From NCBI GenBank assembly GCA_034399355.1, contig JAXMMT010000009.1:124001-188000 (forward strand): a DNA stretch of 64,000 bases. Reading direction: 5' to 3'. Positions 1 to 11,169 of this stretch are shown in pieces; positions within the stretch are counted from its first letter, which is position 1, and the number at the start of each line of letters is the position of its first letter. The translations under genes and the position numbers were made by a program. This stretch comes from UBA2279 sp034399355. Its GTDB lineage: Bacteria > Actinomycetota > Coriobacteriia > Anaerosomatales > Anaerosomataceae. The notes under the pieces are model-generated. The model did no database searches. It had not been told where the DNA came from and saw nothing but the letters and a program-made list of their open reading frames with translations.

Positions 1-1533
1 GTGAACGTTTGCGTTGTACTGCGCGATGTTGCGGACACCGGCTTTCTGGAGCTTTTTGAGGCGCGCGTCCATCTCGCTGACGGCCCAGTACAGCGCTGAG
101 GCCGCCTCCTTTGCCTCGGTCACGACCGGCACATACAGGTGCGGGACGCCGTTGTAGAGGTTGAGCTCGATACGCTTGGGGTCGATAAGGATGAGCCTCA
201 CCTCGGCGGGCGTTGCTCGCATCATGATCGTTGTGATGAGCGCGTTGATGCAGACCGATTTGCCGGTTCCCGTCGAGCCCGCGATGAGCAGGTGCGGCAT
301 AGCGGCGAGGTCGGCAGTGATCTGGTCACCCGACACGTCTTTGCCGATTGCCAGCAGGAGTGGGTTGGGGTCGTTCATCGGCGCGCCCGCAAGGACGTCG
401 CCGAGCGTTACTGTCGTCCGGCCGGCATTCGGCACTTCGATACCCACATAGCTCTTCCCGGGGATGGGCGCCAGGATACGGATGGTCGGCGCGGCGAGTG
501 CGAGTGCGAGGTCGTCGGCGAGCGACGTGATGCGGTTGACTTTGATCCCCTTGGCGAGTTCGACCTCGAACAGCGTGACCGTCGGCCCCGATATCCAGTC
601 GATGACCCGCGCGCTGATGTCGAAGGTCGCGAGTGTCTGCTCGATGATGCCAGCCGTGTGCTTGAGCTCTCTCTCGCTGGCGCGGTGCGAGGCCGCGCTC
701 TCAGGGCTACGCCGCAGTGCCGAGATAGGCGGCAGTTCAAAGCCCTCGAGTCTGCGCGGCGCGATCGGACCCGCGGTCGGGACTGTGGGACGGACGGCTT
801 CCAGGTCGGGACGGGCCGAGCGGTTGCGAGCTGGTTTGTCCGCCCGGGCCGCGTCTTCCTCGGCAGCGAACTCCTCAAGCGGCACCGTTTTGGAGGCGCG
901 GTGACGTCGTGTATCCTCGGCGAAGGGCGGCTCTTCCGCGTCGCCACGCACCATGAACGTCGCACGCTCCACGAGCTCGGAGATGGACATGCCTGCGAAG
1001 ACGAGGCCGACCAGCATGACCGCGGCGAGCGCGACATACGCGATTGCGGGTCCGAGCAGCGTTCGGAGTCCCCACGCGATGCCACCGCCGACATAGCCGC
1101 CGCGCGCGGTGAGTTCGAGGTCAGTCCACTGTGTCGCTTCCGGGGTGGCTACCGCGACCAGCGAGATGCCGGCAAGCAGTATGAGTGCGAGGCCGATGCC
1201 GACACGGGTCTCGTCGATGCGAACCGCGCGGACGAAGAAGCTCACGCCCAGTAGCAGAGCGGCGACGGGAATGGCGTACGCGCCAACGCCGAAGCCGAGT
1301 TTGAGTGCCGTAGCCACGGCGCGGGGGACGACGTCCTGGGAGCCGGACAGCACAGCGATGGCGAGTGCGACCGCCAAGGCGCACGTCACGATGCCGATGA
1401 TCTCGTGACGACTTTCGGCGTCAAGGACGGGGGGCGGTTCGACGGGTTTGCGGCGGGATCCGCCTTTGGTGGTCTTCGCACCACCCGCAGATCTACCCTT
1501 CGATGTGCTGTTGTTCTTACGAGCGGCTGCCAT
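1..1533 (-). CDS. ftsK: DNA translocase FtsK/SpoIIIE (5' part; gene runs off left edge)
   Basis: FtsK/SpoIIIE pumps chromosomal DNA through the division septum. Only the first 511 residues are in the window. A basic Ser/Gly/Lys-rich cytoplasmic head (1-40) is followed by four hydrophobic segments (about 44-64, 82-103, 110-130, 158-181), a charged Arg/Glu/Pro-rich linker (about 185-320), and the start of the RecA-like motor with Walker A GSTGTGKS at 419-426 and Walker B LILID at 447-451. The DNA-reading gamma winged helix would lie outside the window. The ATG at 1533 is preceded by a GGGAG-type ribosome site and starts 19 bases after uppP ends. FtsK next to RNase J and dapA matches the spoIIIE neighbourhood of Bacillus. 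The identification is firm; only the C-terminus is unseen. Confidence 0.95.
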   Translation of the reverse strand, partial: MAAARKNNSTSKGRSAGGAKTTKGGSRRKPVEPPPVLDAESRHEIIGIVTCALAVALAIAVLSGSQDVVPRAVATALKLGFGVGAYAIPVAALLLGVSFFVRAVRIDETRVGIGLALILLAGISLVAVATPEATQWTDLELTARGGYVGGGIAWGLRTLLGPAIAYVALAAVMLVGLVFAGMSISELVERATFMVRGDAEEPPFAEDTRRHRASKTVPLEEFAAEEDAARADKPARNRSARPDLEAVRPTVPTAGPIAPRRLEGFELPPISALRRSPESAASHRASERELKHTAGIIEQTLATFDISARVIDWISGPTVTLFEVELAKGIKVNRITSLADDLALALAAPTIRILAPIPGKSYVGIEVPNAGRTTVTLGDVLAGAPMNDPNPLLLAIGKDVSGDQITADLAAMPHLLIAGSTGTGKSVCINALITTIMMRATPAEVRLILIDPKRIELNLYNGVPHLYVPVVTEAKEAASALYWAVSEMDARLKKLQKAGVRNIAQYNANVH

Positions 1534-1552
1534 CTATGAAAGCTCCCGTATG

Positions 1553-2356
1553 TTAGACGATAGACTGCCAAACAAGCACGGCCGTGCCGATCACCGCGCA
1601 ATAAGCCGAGAAGATCATAAGCGAGCGGTGACGCAACCACGACAACAATCCTACGATGACAGCGTACCCGCTAATGGCTGCAGCAAGAAACCCCACGATG
1701 CATACAGCAACGCCCGGAAGTGGCTCGCTATGCATCACGACGTCCACCGCGGTCTTTGCTCCTGCAAGCAAGATGATCGGAACTGACAGCAGGAATGAGA
1801 AGCGCGCCGCCTGTTCGCGATCGAGCCCGACGCCGAGTCCGGTGGCCATCGTGGCTCCCGACCGTGAAATGCCCGGCGCGATCGCCATGCCCTGGGCGAC
1901 CCCGATGGCGAGCGCGTGTCCCCAGCGCATCCCCGCCGGGTCGTGCAACGTCCGGCGCGAGAGCTTCTCGGCCAGAGCAAGGAATGCGGCGGTGACGAGC
2001 AGGAAGGCACCGACCGACGCAACGCTAGAGAATAGCGACTTGAAGAAGTCGTTGAATGCCAGTCCGATAATACCGGTTGGGACAGTTGCGATGATGATGA
2101 GCCATGCGAGTCTGCGCTCAGTGGTGAGCTCCGCGCGTCGGGAGAAGAAGGCGCGCACCATGAGCAGGAGGTCGCGTCGAAAGTACGTGACAACAGCAAC
2201 CAGCGTCGCAAGATGCAACAGAACATCAAAGCCGAGAGAGGGTTCCTCCCAGCCAAAGAGTGCCGGAACGAGCACGAGGTGACCAGAAGAGGACACGGGT
2301 AGGAACTCCGCGGCTCCCTGTACGATGCCGAGGACGAAGGCCTGGACGAGGTCCAC
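1553..2356 (-). CDS. uppP: Undecaprenyl-diphosphatase UppP/BacA
   Basis: This integral membrane phosphatase converts undecaprenyl diphosphate to the monophosphate, recycling the lipid carrier for peptidoglycan and other wall polymers. The protein has 267 residues, the usual length, and is hydrophobic throughout. Both family signatures are present: the N-terminal QGxxEFLPVSSSGH loop (about 14-27) and the central PGISRSG motif with its catalytic Arg (about 160-170). The start is GTG at 2356, one base after the stop of rnj (TGA-C-GTG), so the two are probably translationally coupled. Its function fits with uppS and cdsA elsewhere in the window. Confidence 0.95.
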   Translation of the reverse strand: MDLVQAFVLGIVQGAAEFLPVSSSGHLVLVPALFGWEEPSLGFDVLLHLATLVAVVTYFRRDLLLMVRAFFSRRAELTTERRLAWLIIIATVPTGIIGLAFNDFFKSLFSSVASVGAFLLVTAAFLALAEKLSRRTLHDPAGMRWGHALAIGVAQGMAIAPGISRSGATMATGLGVGLDREQAARFSFLLSVPIILLAGAKTAVDVVMHSEPLPGVAVCIVGFLAAAISGYAVIVGLLSWLRHRSLMIFSAYCAVIGTAVLVWQSIV

Positions 2357-2357
2357 G

Positions 2358-4028
2358 TCAGACCTCCAGCACGACAGGAATGATCATCGGTCGACGACGC
2401 GTGCGCTCCCAAATGAACTGGCCAAGCGAATCACGGAGCGCCTTTTTGATGACGCTGTGGTCGGTTACGCCTTCCTTCGCCGTGCGCGCGAGCACCTTGG
2501 CGACGCGTTCCCGCGCGTCCGCGAGCATGCCGTCCGTGTCTGAACCGAGGACGAGACCGCGCGTGATGAGTTCGGCGTCTCTAGCGACGGCGCCGGTCTG
2601 CACGTCAATCGTCACGATGACGAGCGCGATGCCATCGCTGGCTAACACCTGGCGGTCGCGGAGCACTACCTCACCGACGTCTCCCACCGACAGGCCGTCG
2701 ACGTAGACGACGCCCGACTCGACATGCTCGGCTAGCCGAGCGCCCTTCTCGGAGAACTCAAGACATGCCCCGTTCTCAAGTATGAAGATATTCTTCTCGG
2801 GCACGCCGACCGCCTTCGCGAGTTTCGCGTGGGCGTGGAGGTGGCGGGTCTCGCCGTGGATGGGCACGAAGTGCTCGGGCTTGACGATGTTAAGCATCAA
2901 CTTGAGCTCTTCGGCAGCCGCATGTCCTGAAACATGTACTTGCGCCGAGCCCTTGTGGATGACGTCGGCGCCCTGCTTGAAGAGGCGGTTCATGACGCGA
3001 CTGACGGCCTTTTCGTTGCCGGGTACCGGCGTGGCCGAGATGACCACCGTGTCCCCTGCCTGCAGCTGGACCGTCTTGTGGTCTGCGTTGGCGATGCGAG
3101 CGAGCGCCGAGAGAGGCTCGCCTTGGCTGCCGGTCGATAGGACGACGACATCTTCGGGAGGCAGTCCGCCCATGTCGTAGGCGTCGATGATGTCCTTGTC
3201 GTCTATATGCAGATAGCCGAGCTCGCGGGCGATACGCGTGTTGTTGACCATCGATCTGCCGGTGACTGCAACCTTGCGCCCCGCAGCGACAGCGGCGTCA
3301 CAGACCTGCTGAACGCGGTGGATGTGCGAAGCGAACGAGGCAACAATGATACGCTGCTCCGCGCGCATGAATATCTCGCGTAACGCCCTACCAACGACGG
3401 CTTCGGACGGTGTGTGGCCCGGCGACTCGGCGTTGGTCGAGTCAGACATGAGCAGCATGACGCCCTGCCGCGCGGCCTTGGCGATGGACTGAAAGTCAGT
3501 GAAGCGTCCGTCGATCGGTGTGTGGTCGAGTTTGAAGTCGCCGGTGTGCATGATGTTGCCCACCGGAGTCCGTACGAAGAGGGCCACGCCGTCCGGGATC
3601 GAGTGATTCACAGGGATGAAGTCGAAGCCGAACACGCCCAGGTTCACGTGACCGCCGGGCTTGACCTCCCGGAGTCTCGCTTTCTTGATCTTATGCTCTT
3701 CGAGTTTGCCCTGGATGAGGCCGAGCGTCAGCTTCGTTCCGAGTACTGGCACGGGGATACCGAGGTCTTTGAGCAGGTATGGAAGTGCGCCGGTGTGGTC
3801 TTCATGGCCATGTGTGATAACGATGCCCTTGAGCTTCTCTTTCCGCTTGAGGATGTAGCTATAGTCCGGCAGCAGAAGGTCGACGCCCGGTGTGTCGTCG
3901 TCAGGGAACATGATGCCCGCATCGATGACGACCATGTCATTGCCGTATTCAATGACCGTCATGTTCTTGCCGATCTCGTCTAACCCGCCGAGCGGGATGA
4001 CGCGAAGTCGTTCTGTTCGTTGTGTCAT
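2358..4028 (-). CDS. rnj: Ribonuclease J
   Basis: RNase J is a metallo-beta-lactamase/beta-CASP exo- and endoribonuclease for mRNA decay and RNA maturation. At 556 residues it has the family length. The zinc motif HGHEDH is at 73-78, the beta-lactamase fold and beta-CASP domain follow, and the C-terminal domain (about 450-556) is present. The ATG at 4028 is the first available start in this frame, but the nearest AAGGAG lies 16 bases upstream, an unusually long spacing. The gene lies between dapA and uppP/ftsK, as rnjB does in Bacillus. Some annotators label this family 'ribonuclease J' without choosing J1 or J2; sequence alone does not decide. Confidence 0.95.
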   Translation of the reverse strand: MTQRTERLRVIPLGGLDEIGKNMTVIEYGNDMVVIDAGIMFPDDDTPGVDLLLPDYSYILKRKEKLKGIVITHGHEDHTGALPYLLKDLGIPVPVLGTKLTLGLIQGKLEEHKIKKARLREVKPGGHVNLGVFGFDFIPVNHSIPDGVALFVRTPVGNIMHTGDFKLDHTPIDGRFTDFQSIAKAARQGVMLLMSDSTNAESPGHTPSEAVVGRALREIFMRAEQRIIVASFASHIHRVQQVCDAAVAAGRKVAVTGRSMVNNTRIARELGYLHIDDKDIIDAYDMGGLPPEDVVVLSTGSQGEPLSALARIANADHKTVQLQAGDTVVISATPVPGNEKAVSRVMNRLFKQGADVIHKGSAQVHVSGHAAAEELKLMLNIVKPEHFVPIHGETRHLHAHAKLAKAVGVPEKNIFILENGACLEFSEKGARLAEHVESGVVYVDGLSVGDVGEVVLRDRQVLASDGIALVIVTIDVQTGAVARDAELITRGLVLGSDTDGMLADARERVAKVLARTAKEGVTDHSVIKKALRDSLGQFIWERTRRRPMIIPVVLEV

Positions 4029-4076
4029 ATGAGTGTGTGTCGTACTCCTTCGTTAAGGGGTCATTTGGTGATACAA

Positions 4077-4097
4077 GCGGGGCTTTTCGGGCTCCGC
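4077..4097 (-). terminator. Weak GC hairpin after dapA
   Basis: Just after the dapA stop, GCGG/CCGC arms with one internal mismatch enclose a CCGAAAA loop and are followed by TTGTAT. It is short and its T tract is poor, so read-through into rnj is likely. It is offered only as a possible attenuator in the 71-base dapA-rnj gap. Confidence 0.3.
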
Positions 4098-4099
4098 AT

Positions 4100-4993
4100 T
4101 CAGTCGATGAGGCCGGTGTGCCGCATGATGCGGACGAGTTCGGCTGTCTGCGCATCGTTGGCGGGGATGAGCGGAAGACGCGTCTCTCCCACCGGGAAGC
4201 CGACGAGTTCCAGCGCCTTCTTGACCATGATCGGGTTCGCCGTCATGAACAGCGCCTTGAACAGCGGCATTAGTTCGAGATGAATCTTCAGCGCGCGGGT
4301 GTGGTCGCCGCTCGCCTGTGCGTTGAGCATCTCCGCCATCTGTGGTCCAACGATGTGGGAGGCGACAGAGATCACCCCGGAGGCGCCGAGGCCCATCATG
4401 GGCAGCGTGTCCTCGTCGTTGCCGGACAGGACCTCAAAGCCGACCGGAGCGCCATCGATGATGGAAGCGATCTGCGTGAGGTTCGAGCTCGCCTCTTTCA
4501 CTGCGACGATGTTTTTGAAGTCAGCCGCGAGGCGGAGCGTCGTCGCTGCTTCAAGGTTGACAACGCACCTGCCCGGGATGTTGTAGAGCACAACGGGCAC
4601 GTCTACGGCTGATGCAATCGCGCCGAAGTGGCGGTACATACCTTCCTGCGGGGGTTTGTTGTAGTACGGAATGACGGCCATGACGGCGTCCACACCCAGT
4701 CGGACTACCCTCTTTGCGAATGCCACGGAGTCGTCAGTGCAGTTGTCACCAGCGTTTGCGATGATCGGCGCCTGACCGTCAACGGCCTCGATGACGGCTC
4801 CGAACAGCCTCAGCTTGTCTTCGTAGTGGACCGTGGGAGACTCTCCGGTCGTACCACAGATGACGAGCGCCTCAGTCCCTTGATCGAGCAGGCGAAGCGC
4901 GAGTTCCTGTGCGCATGGCAGGTCGAGTTCTCCGGCAGCAGTGAATGGCGTCACCATCGCGGTGAGCAGGCGTCCGAATCTGGGCTTGGTCAT
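4100..4993 (-). CDS. dapA: 4-hydroxy-tetrahydrodipicolinate synthase DapA
   Basis: DapA condenses pyruvate with aspartate semialdehyde, the first committed step to diaminopimelate and lysine. The 297-residue protein is a TIM barrel of normal family length. Visible active-site elements are the GTTGE pyruvate-binding loop (47-51), Tyr138 in YNIPGR, and Schiff-base Lys166 in VAVKEAS. It starts with ATG at 4993 behind AGGGAAA. A 123-base gap separates it from lysC upstream. That gap holds only short GC-rich inverted repeats and an unconvincing -10-like CACAAT. Clustering with lysC and dapB marks a diaminopimelate pathway block, probably serving cell-wall synthesis as well as lysine. Confidence 0.97.
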   Translation of the reverse strand: MTKPRFGRLLTAMVTPFTAAGELDLPCAQELALRLLDQGTEALVICGTTGESPTVHYEDKLRLFGAVIEAVDGQAPIIANAGDNCTDDSVAFAKRVVRLGVDAVMAVIPYYNKPPQEGMYRHFGAIASAVDVPVVLYNIPGRCVVNLEAATTLRLAADFKNIVAVKEASSNLTQIASIIDGAPVGFEVLSGNDEDTLPMMGLGASGVISVASHIVGPQMAEMLNAQASGDHTRALKIHLELMPLFKALFMTANPIMVKKALELVGFPVGETRLPLIPANDAQTAELVRIMRHTGLID

Positions 4994-5116
4994 AATCGTT
5001 TCCCTACGTGGACAGGCGCCTTTCGGACGCCCGAATGTACGTGTCTATCTGCAGTATTGTGCCACACTAAACCTGAACGCGCCGAAGGCGGTTGCCGAGA
5101 TGACAGGCGGGAAAGC

Positions 5117-6334
5117 CTACCGGGCGAGGTCGAATGCCTCGTGAAGGGCGGAAACGGCCGCACCTGTGTATTCCGCGGGCACAAGGACGGAAATCGTCGT
5201 GTGGCTGTCCGCTGTCTGCAGCACGGTGACGTGTGCCTCGTCGAGTGCCTCGGCAATCCTTGCCATGACGCCAGGCACCCCGTGCATGCTTGCGCCCACG
5301 AGTGTGACCTTCGCAAGTTCTTTGCGGACTGTGCGCGAAAGGCCGAGGTTGTCTAAGACCTCACACGCGCGTTCAAGGTCTTTCTCGGCCACCGTGAAAA
5401 CGAGCGTGGCTCCAATGGGTGTGAACATGTCGAGAGAGATGTCTGCGTCCGCCATCGCACGGTAGACTTGAGCCTGTGCACCCATGTGAGCGGGACTGCC
5501 CTCATCGGCAGGAAGTGCGGCGGTCACGCGTGCGATTCCCGTCGCGTGGGAGACCGCCGTGGCGAGCGCCTGTGGTCGGTATGCGGCGATGTTGGCGACC
5601 AGGGTCCCCGGGTGGTTCGTGTAGGTGTTGCGTACCCGCACCGCGAGACCGCTCGCAAGAGCCAACTCTGCGGCAGGCGCATGGACAACGCGCGAGCCGT
5701 GTCGCGCCATCTGGAAGAGCTCGTCAGCGCGAATGACGTCGAGAACCACGGCGTCCTCGCATGCGCGCGGGTCCGCGGTCATGACCCCGTTCACGTCGGT
5801 ATAGATCTCAACCGCCTCGGCCTGTAGGGCGAGGCCAAGCGCGCAGGCGGTAGTGTCGCTGCCCCCTCTGCCCAGGGTGGTGACACGCCCATCGGGAGCG
5901 ATGCCCTGGAAGCCCGCAACAACGGGAACAAGTCCTCGTGCGATCGCGTCCAGCAGCGGGGCGGGGTGAATCTCGGCGACCTGTGCATTCTCATGCACGC
6001 CGTCGGTGCCGATGCCAGCTTCCGCGCCGGTCAACGCGCAGGCATCAATGCCCCCTGCGCGCAGGTCATGAGCGACGACGACCGCAGAGATGACCTCACC
6101 GGTCGAGGCAAGCAGATCGCGCTCACGTTCGTCGGAAGGCATGCCGTTGATGAGCGCAAGCAGCGTGTCGGTGGCGTATGGCGCGCCCGCGCGTCCCATG
6201 GCCGAGACGACCACGACGGGCGCCTTGTCGAGCTCGATGGCCTCCGACACGCGACGGCCCATGGCCGAGCGGCCCTCGGGAGTGGCGACCGAAGTGCCTC
6301 CGAACTTCATGACGATGATCGCACGCCCGGTCAC
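5117..6334 (-). CDS. lysC: Aspartate kinase
   Basis: Aspartokinase phosphorylates aspartate to open the lysine/threonine/methionine/diaminopimelate pathway. The 405 residues carry an amino-acid kinase domain with the N-terminal KFGGTS motif and two C-terminal ACT domains (from about residue 265), where feedback by lysine or threonine is expected. GTG at 6334 is chosen because the end of dapB supplies GGGGGAG seven bases upstream; an internal ATG eight codons later (MKFGGTS) is an alternative. The gene begins 4 bases after the dapB stop. Length and the single-polypeptide form match the lysC/dapG type used in Gram-positives. Confidence 0.95.
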   Translation of the reverse strand: MTGRAIIVMKFGGTSVATPEGRSAMGRRVSEAIELDKAPVVVVSAMGRAGAPYATDTLLALINGMPSDERERDLLASTGEVISAVVVAHDLRAGGIDACALTGAEAGIGTDGVHENAQVAEIHPAPLLDAIARGLVPVVAGFQGIAPDGRVTTLGRGGSDTTACALGLALQAEAVEIYTDVNGVMTADPRACEDAVVLDVIRADELFQMARHGSRVVHAPAAELALASGLAVRVRNTYTNHPGTLVANIAAYRPQALATAVSHATGIARVTAALPADEGSPAHMGAQAQVYRAMADADISLDMFTPIGATLVFTVAEKDLERACEVLDNLGLSRTVRKELAKVTLVGASMHGVPGVMARIAEALDEAHVTVLQTADSHTTISVLVPAEYTGAAVSALHEAFDLAR

Positions 6335-6338
6335 CGTG

Positions 6339-7124
6339 CTACTCCCCCATCAGCCGCTCGAGGCCAACGACAAGTCCGGTACGCGACCCCACTTCCCTCA
6401 CGGCTAAGATTACTCCCGGCATGAAGCTCGTGCGGTCGACCGAGTCGTGACGGAGCGAGAGCGTCTGGCCCTGCCCGCCAAAGAGGACCTCCTGGTGCGC
6501 GACGAGACCCGGCAGACGCACCGAGTGGATAGTGACGTTGTCGACAAGAGCTCCGCGCGCTCCCTCGGCCACCTCAGTCTCGCGACCGGGCGCGGGCGGG
6601 ACCTCGCGGCGGGCCTCTTTGATGAGCGCGGCGGTACGCAGCGCGGTGCCGGAGGGTGCGTCGGCCTTGCGGTCATGATGGAGCTCGATTATCTCCACAT
6701 GCGGCATATAGCGGGCTGCTTCGGCGGCGAAACGCATCATGAGCACAGCGCCTATGGCGAAGTTGGGTGCTGCGAACAGGCAGGTGCCCTCGGGCGCACC
6801 GGCCGCGAGTGCTTTGAGTGTGTCGATACCGATGCCGGTGGTGCCGACGACGCAGTCGATGCCAGCTGCGAGGGCGACACGCAGGTTGTCTTCAACGACT
6901 GTGGGGTGCGTGAAGTCGATGAGTACGTCGGCGTTGCCGGTGGCGATCGCGTCGGCTAGGTCGGCCTGCACCGGGACACGGTCGCCGGTGCCGCTGTCCA
7001 GCATGGTTCCCGCGGCGGCGGGATCGACCGCTGCCACTACGTGCATGTCGTTTTCGGCAGTGATGGCCCTGACGACCTCGCGGCCCATCTTGCCTGCCGC
7101 TCCTGTGACGATGACCCGTATCAT
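6339..7124 (-). CDS. dapB: 4-hydroxy-tetrahydrodipicolinate reductase DapB
   Basis: DapB reduces the DapA product with NAD(P)H to tetrahydrodipicolinate. The Rossmann signature VTGAAGKMGR lies near the N-terminus, and the catalytic ELHHDRKxDAPSGTA segment is in the C-terminal half. The reading frame extends upstream, but the ATG at 7124 is preferred because GAGGGGAG lies eight bases before it and because the dinucleotide fold begins directly after it, giving 261 residues. It lies 19 bases downstream of the M16 peptidase and 4 bases before lysC. Confidence 0.96.
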   Translation of the reverse strand: MIRVIVTGAAGKMGREVVRAITAENDMHVVAAVDPAAAGTMLDSGTGDRVPVQADLADAIATGNADVLIDFTHPTVVEDNLRVALAAGIDCVVGTTGIGIDTLKALAAGAPEGTCLFAAPNFAIGAVLMMRFAAEAARYMPHVEIIELHHDRKADAPSGTALRTAALIKEARREVPPAPGRETEVAEGARGALVDNVTIHSVRLPGLVAHQEVLFGGQGQTLSLRHDSVDRTSFMPGVILAVREVGSRTGLVVGLERLMGE

Positions 7125-7143
7125 CAATGCACTCCCCTCGCGT

Positions 7144-8391
7144 CTACAGCAGATGTGCGACATCTTCAACATCGAACGGCGCTACCATCGCGAGCACATG
7201 ACCGGCGCCGAAGAGACGACCGGCCAGTGAGCTCACGTCCTGAGCAGTGACAGCGTCGACGCGCTCGATGAGCTCGTCGACCGACAGACAATCTCCTTGC
7301 GTGATCTCGTTCTTGCCGAGGCGCGTCATACGGGCGCGCGTTGATTCGAGGCTGAGCACGAGGCTGCCCTTGAGGCTCTCTTTGGCCCGGTGAAGCTCGT
7401 TCGGGGTGACATCACTCTCGACGATCTTCGCGATCTCGTTCTTGATGAGTCCGATGACTTGTTCGGCGTTGGACGGCCGTGTGCCTGCATAGACCACGAA
7501 CTGGCCGGTGTCCTGGCACAGCGTGTGGTAGGAGTAGACCGCGTAGGCCAGCCCCTTCTTCTCGCGTATTTCGACGAACATACGCGAAGCCATGCCGCCG
7601 CCGAGGATTGAATCGAGGATCGAAAGCGCGAAACGCTCTTCATCGTGTGCTTTGAGACTTACGACACCCCAGCAGATGTGGGCCTGTTCGGTGTCCTTCC
7701 GGAGCACCTGAACGCGCGGCTCGACGACAGGTGTGGTTTCGATGCGCACGGAGCGCGGACCCTCAGATAGCAGCAACGTGCGTTCGACAAGCTGAACGAG
7801 AGCGGCATGCGAGATGTGCCCGGCGGCCGCGACCACGACATTGCCGGTGCGGTAGTGACGTCGTTTGAAATCGGCGGACGCCTCATGATCGAACGCGCCA
7901 ACCATTTCGCGCTTGCCCAGGACGGGCAGGCCGAGGGGGTGGTCGGGCAGAAGCGTCTGTGCGAACAGCTCGTGCACCATGTCATCAGGGGTGTCTTCAT
8001 GACGCGCAATCTCCTCTAGGACGACTTCACGCTCGGAGACGATAGCGTCATCGGCCAGCAGCGCGTTACAGACCATGTCCGATAAGACCTCGACCGCGTC
8101 GCCCACATGCTCGTCCAGTACACGGGCGTAGTAGCAGGTGTACTCCTTGCTGGTGAAGGCATTCAGCTCGGCGCCCAATCGGTCGAAGTGCTCCGATATG
8201 TCCTGAGCGCTTCGCGTGGGCGTGCCCTTGAACATCATGTGCTCCATGAAGTGCGACATGCCTGCTTCGCCGGCGTGCTCGTCGCGAGAGCCCACTGAGA
8301 ACCAGATGCCGATAGCCACCGAACGCACATTGTCCATCGTCTCTGTGATGACCGTGACACCGCTGTCGAGTACCGTTTTCTCGTAGAACAT
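7144..8391 (-). CDS. M16 family zinc metallopeptidase (processing-peptidase-like)
   Basis: This is a soluble M16B-type peptidase of about 415 residues, homologous to Bacillus YmxG/MlpA and mitochondrial processing peptidase. The inverted zinc motif HFMEH is at 47-51, with the downstream glutamates of EREVVLEEI completing the site. The C-terminal R/Y-type half (CHTLCQDTGQF region) is present. The ATG at 8391 begins MFYEKTVLD, the typical family start. A GTG at 8436 is in frame but overlaps the long hairpin after pnp and is less likely. Position directly after pnp is conserved from Bacillus. The natural substrate is unknown for most members. Confidence 0.9.
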   Translation of the reverse strand: MFYEKTVLDSGVTVITETMDNVRSVAIGIWFSVGSRDEHAGEAGMSHFMEHMMFKGTPTRSAQDISEHFDRLGAELNAFTSKEYTCYYARVLDEHVGDAVEVLSDMVCNALLADDAIVSEREVVLEEIARHEDTPDDMVHELFAQTLLPDHPLGLPVLGKREMVGAFDHEASADFKRRHYRTGNVVVAAAGHISHAALVQLVERTLLLSEGPRSVRIETTPVVEPRVQVLRKDTEQAHICWGVVSLKAHDEERFALSILDSILGGGMASRMFVEIREKKGLAYAVYSYHTLCQDTGQFVVYAGTRPSNAEQVIGLIKNEIAKIVESDVTPNELHRAKESLKGSLVLSLESTRARMTRLGKNEITQGDCLSVDELIERVDAVTAQDVSSLAGRLFGAGHVLAMVAPFDVEDVAHLL

Positions 8392-8435
8392 GCCCACGTC
8401 CGTCTCAAATCGTCCGTCGTCTGTCACAAGATACA

Positions 8436-8481
8436 CCGACGACCCGACACCCGTCGCATTCGACGGGTGTCGGGTCGTCGG
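8436..8481 (-). terminator. Perfect 21-bp hairpin between pnp and the M16 peptidase
   Basis: Arms at 8436-8456 and 8461-8481 are perfectly complementary over 21 bp with a CATT loop, and lie 12 bases beyond the pnp stop. No T tract follows on the transcript, so it may be a Rho-independent terminator of poor type, a 3' stabiliser or an RNase III target rather than a classical terminator. Confidence 0.75.
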
Positions 8482-8493
8482 TCTCAGTGTGTG

Positions 8494-10659
<2,166 letters not shown>

Positions 10660-10731
10660 GCCTCTTCCTCTGCGTTGCGGTCCCCGCCCCTTGCGGAGAC
10701 CTTGTGTTCAGGGCGAGACGCCCCTACGACA

Positions 10732-10759
10732 ACGAAGGCGGGAATCTTCCCGCCTTCGT
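10732..10759 (-). terminator. Hairpin downstream of rpsO
   Basis: Arms of 13 bases (10732-10744 and 10747-10759) pair perfectly around a 2-base loop (in practice 12 bp and a tetraloop), 12 bases after the rpsO stop. The transcript continues TTGTCGTAG, so termination may be partial. In other bacteria the rpsO-pnp spacer carries a terminator and an RNase III site; the same role is inferred here. Confidence 0.75.
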
Positions 10760-10771
10760 GTGTCTTCGTTT

Positions 10772-11041
10772 CTAGTTGCGCAGTCCCAGCTTGGCGACGA
10801 TCGTGCGGTACCGCTCGATGTCTATCTTCTTTAGATAGTTCAGCAGACGGCGACGTTGGCCGACCATTTGCAGCAGACCACGACGGGTGTGGTGGTCGTG
10901 CTTGTGGTAGCGCAGGTGTTCGGTGAGGTCTCGGATACGCTGCGTGAGCAGTGCGATCTGGACTTCAGCGGAGCCGGTGTCGCCCTCGGTGCGGGCGTGC
11001 TCGGTGATGATCTTGGACTTAATGTCCTTGGGTAGTGCCAT
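10772..11041 (-). CDS. rpsO: 30S ribosomal protein S15
   Basis: S15 is a primary 16S rRNA-binding protein of the small-subunit platform. The 89 residues are exactly family length, starting MALPKDIKSKI and containing the conserved GSAEVQIALLTQRI and DHHTRRGL segments. The ATG at 11041 is chosen over an upstream in-frame start because the family always begins here and GAAGGGTGA precedes it. The gene sits between ribF and pnp, the usual arrangement. Confidence 0.98.
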   Translation of the reverse strand: MALPKDIKSKIITEHARTEGDTGSAEVQIALLTQRIRDLTEHLRYHKHDHHTRRGLLQMVGQRRRLLNYLKKIDIERYRTIVAKLGLRN

Positions 11042-11133
11042 ATTCTGTTCACCCTTCTTTCGGATTCGCCCCTGTCCGAGGTGAGCGTGGGTGACTCGGT
11101 CATCCCAGGCAGGGGTACGCACACAATCGAAGC

Positions 11134-11142
11134 AGTATAGCA
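11134..11142 (-). promoter_or_regulatory. Probable rpsO promoter (extended -10)
   Basis: On the minus strand TGC-TATACT (TATACT at 11134-11139) forms an extended -10 element in the 128-base gap after ribF, about 95 bases upstream of the rpsO start. No good -35 hexamer is visible at 16-18 bases. The ribF-rpsO gap otherwise shows no strong structure. Confidence 0.55.
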
Positions 11143-11169
11143 CAGTGCGTATGGAAGCGAGCGAGTGCC

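Noticed and set aside
139..1254. 371-codon open frame on the plus strand, and many similar plus-strand frames across the window
   Set aside because: They are antisense shadows of high-GC minus-strand genes with known products (here ftsK); their translations are Arg/Ala/Ser-rich and lack family motifs.
4994..5116. Possible lysine riboswitch or promoter in the 123-base lysC-dapA gap
   Set aside because: The gap is too short and lies inside the operon; only short GC repeats and a weak -10-like CACAAT are visible.
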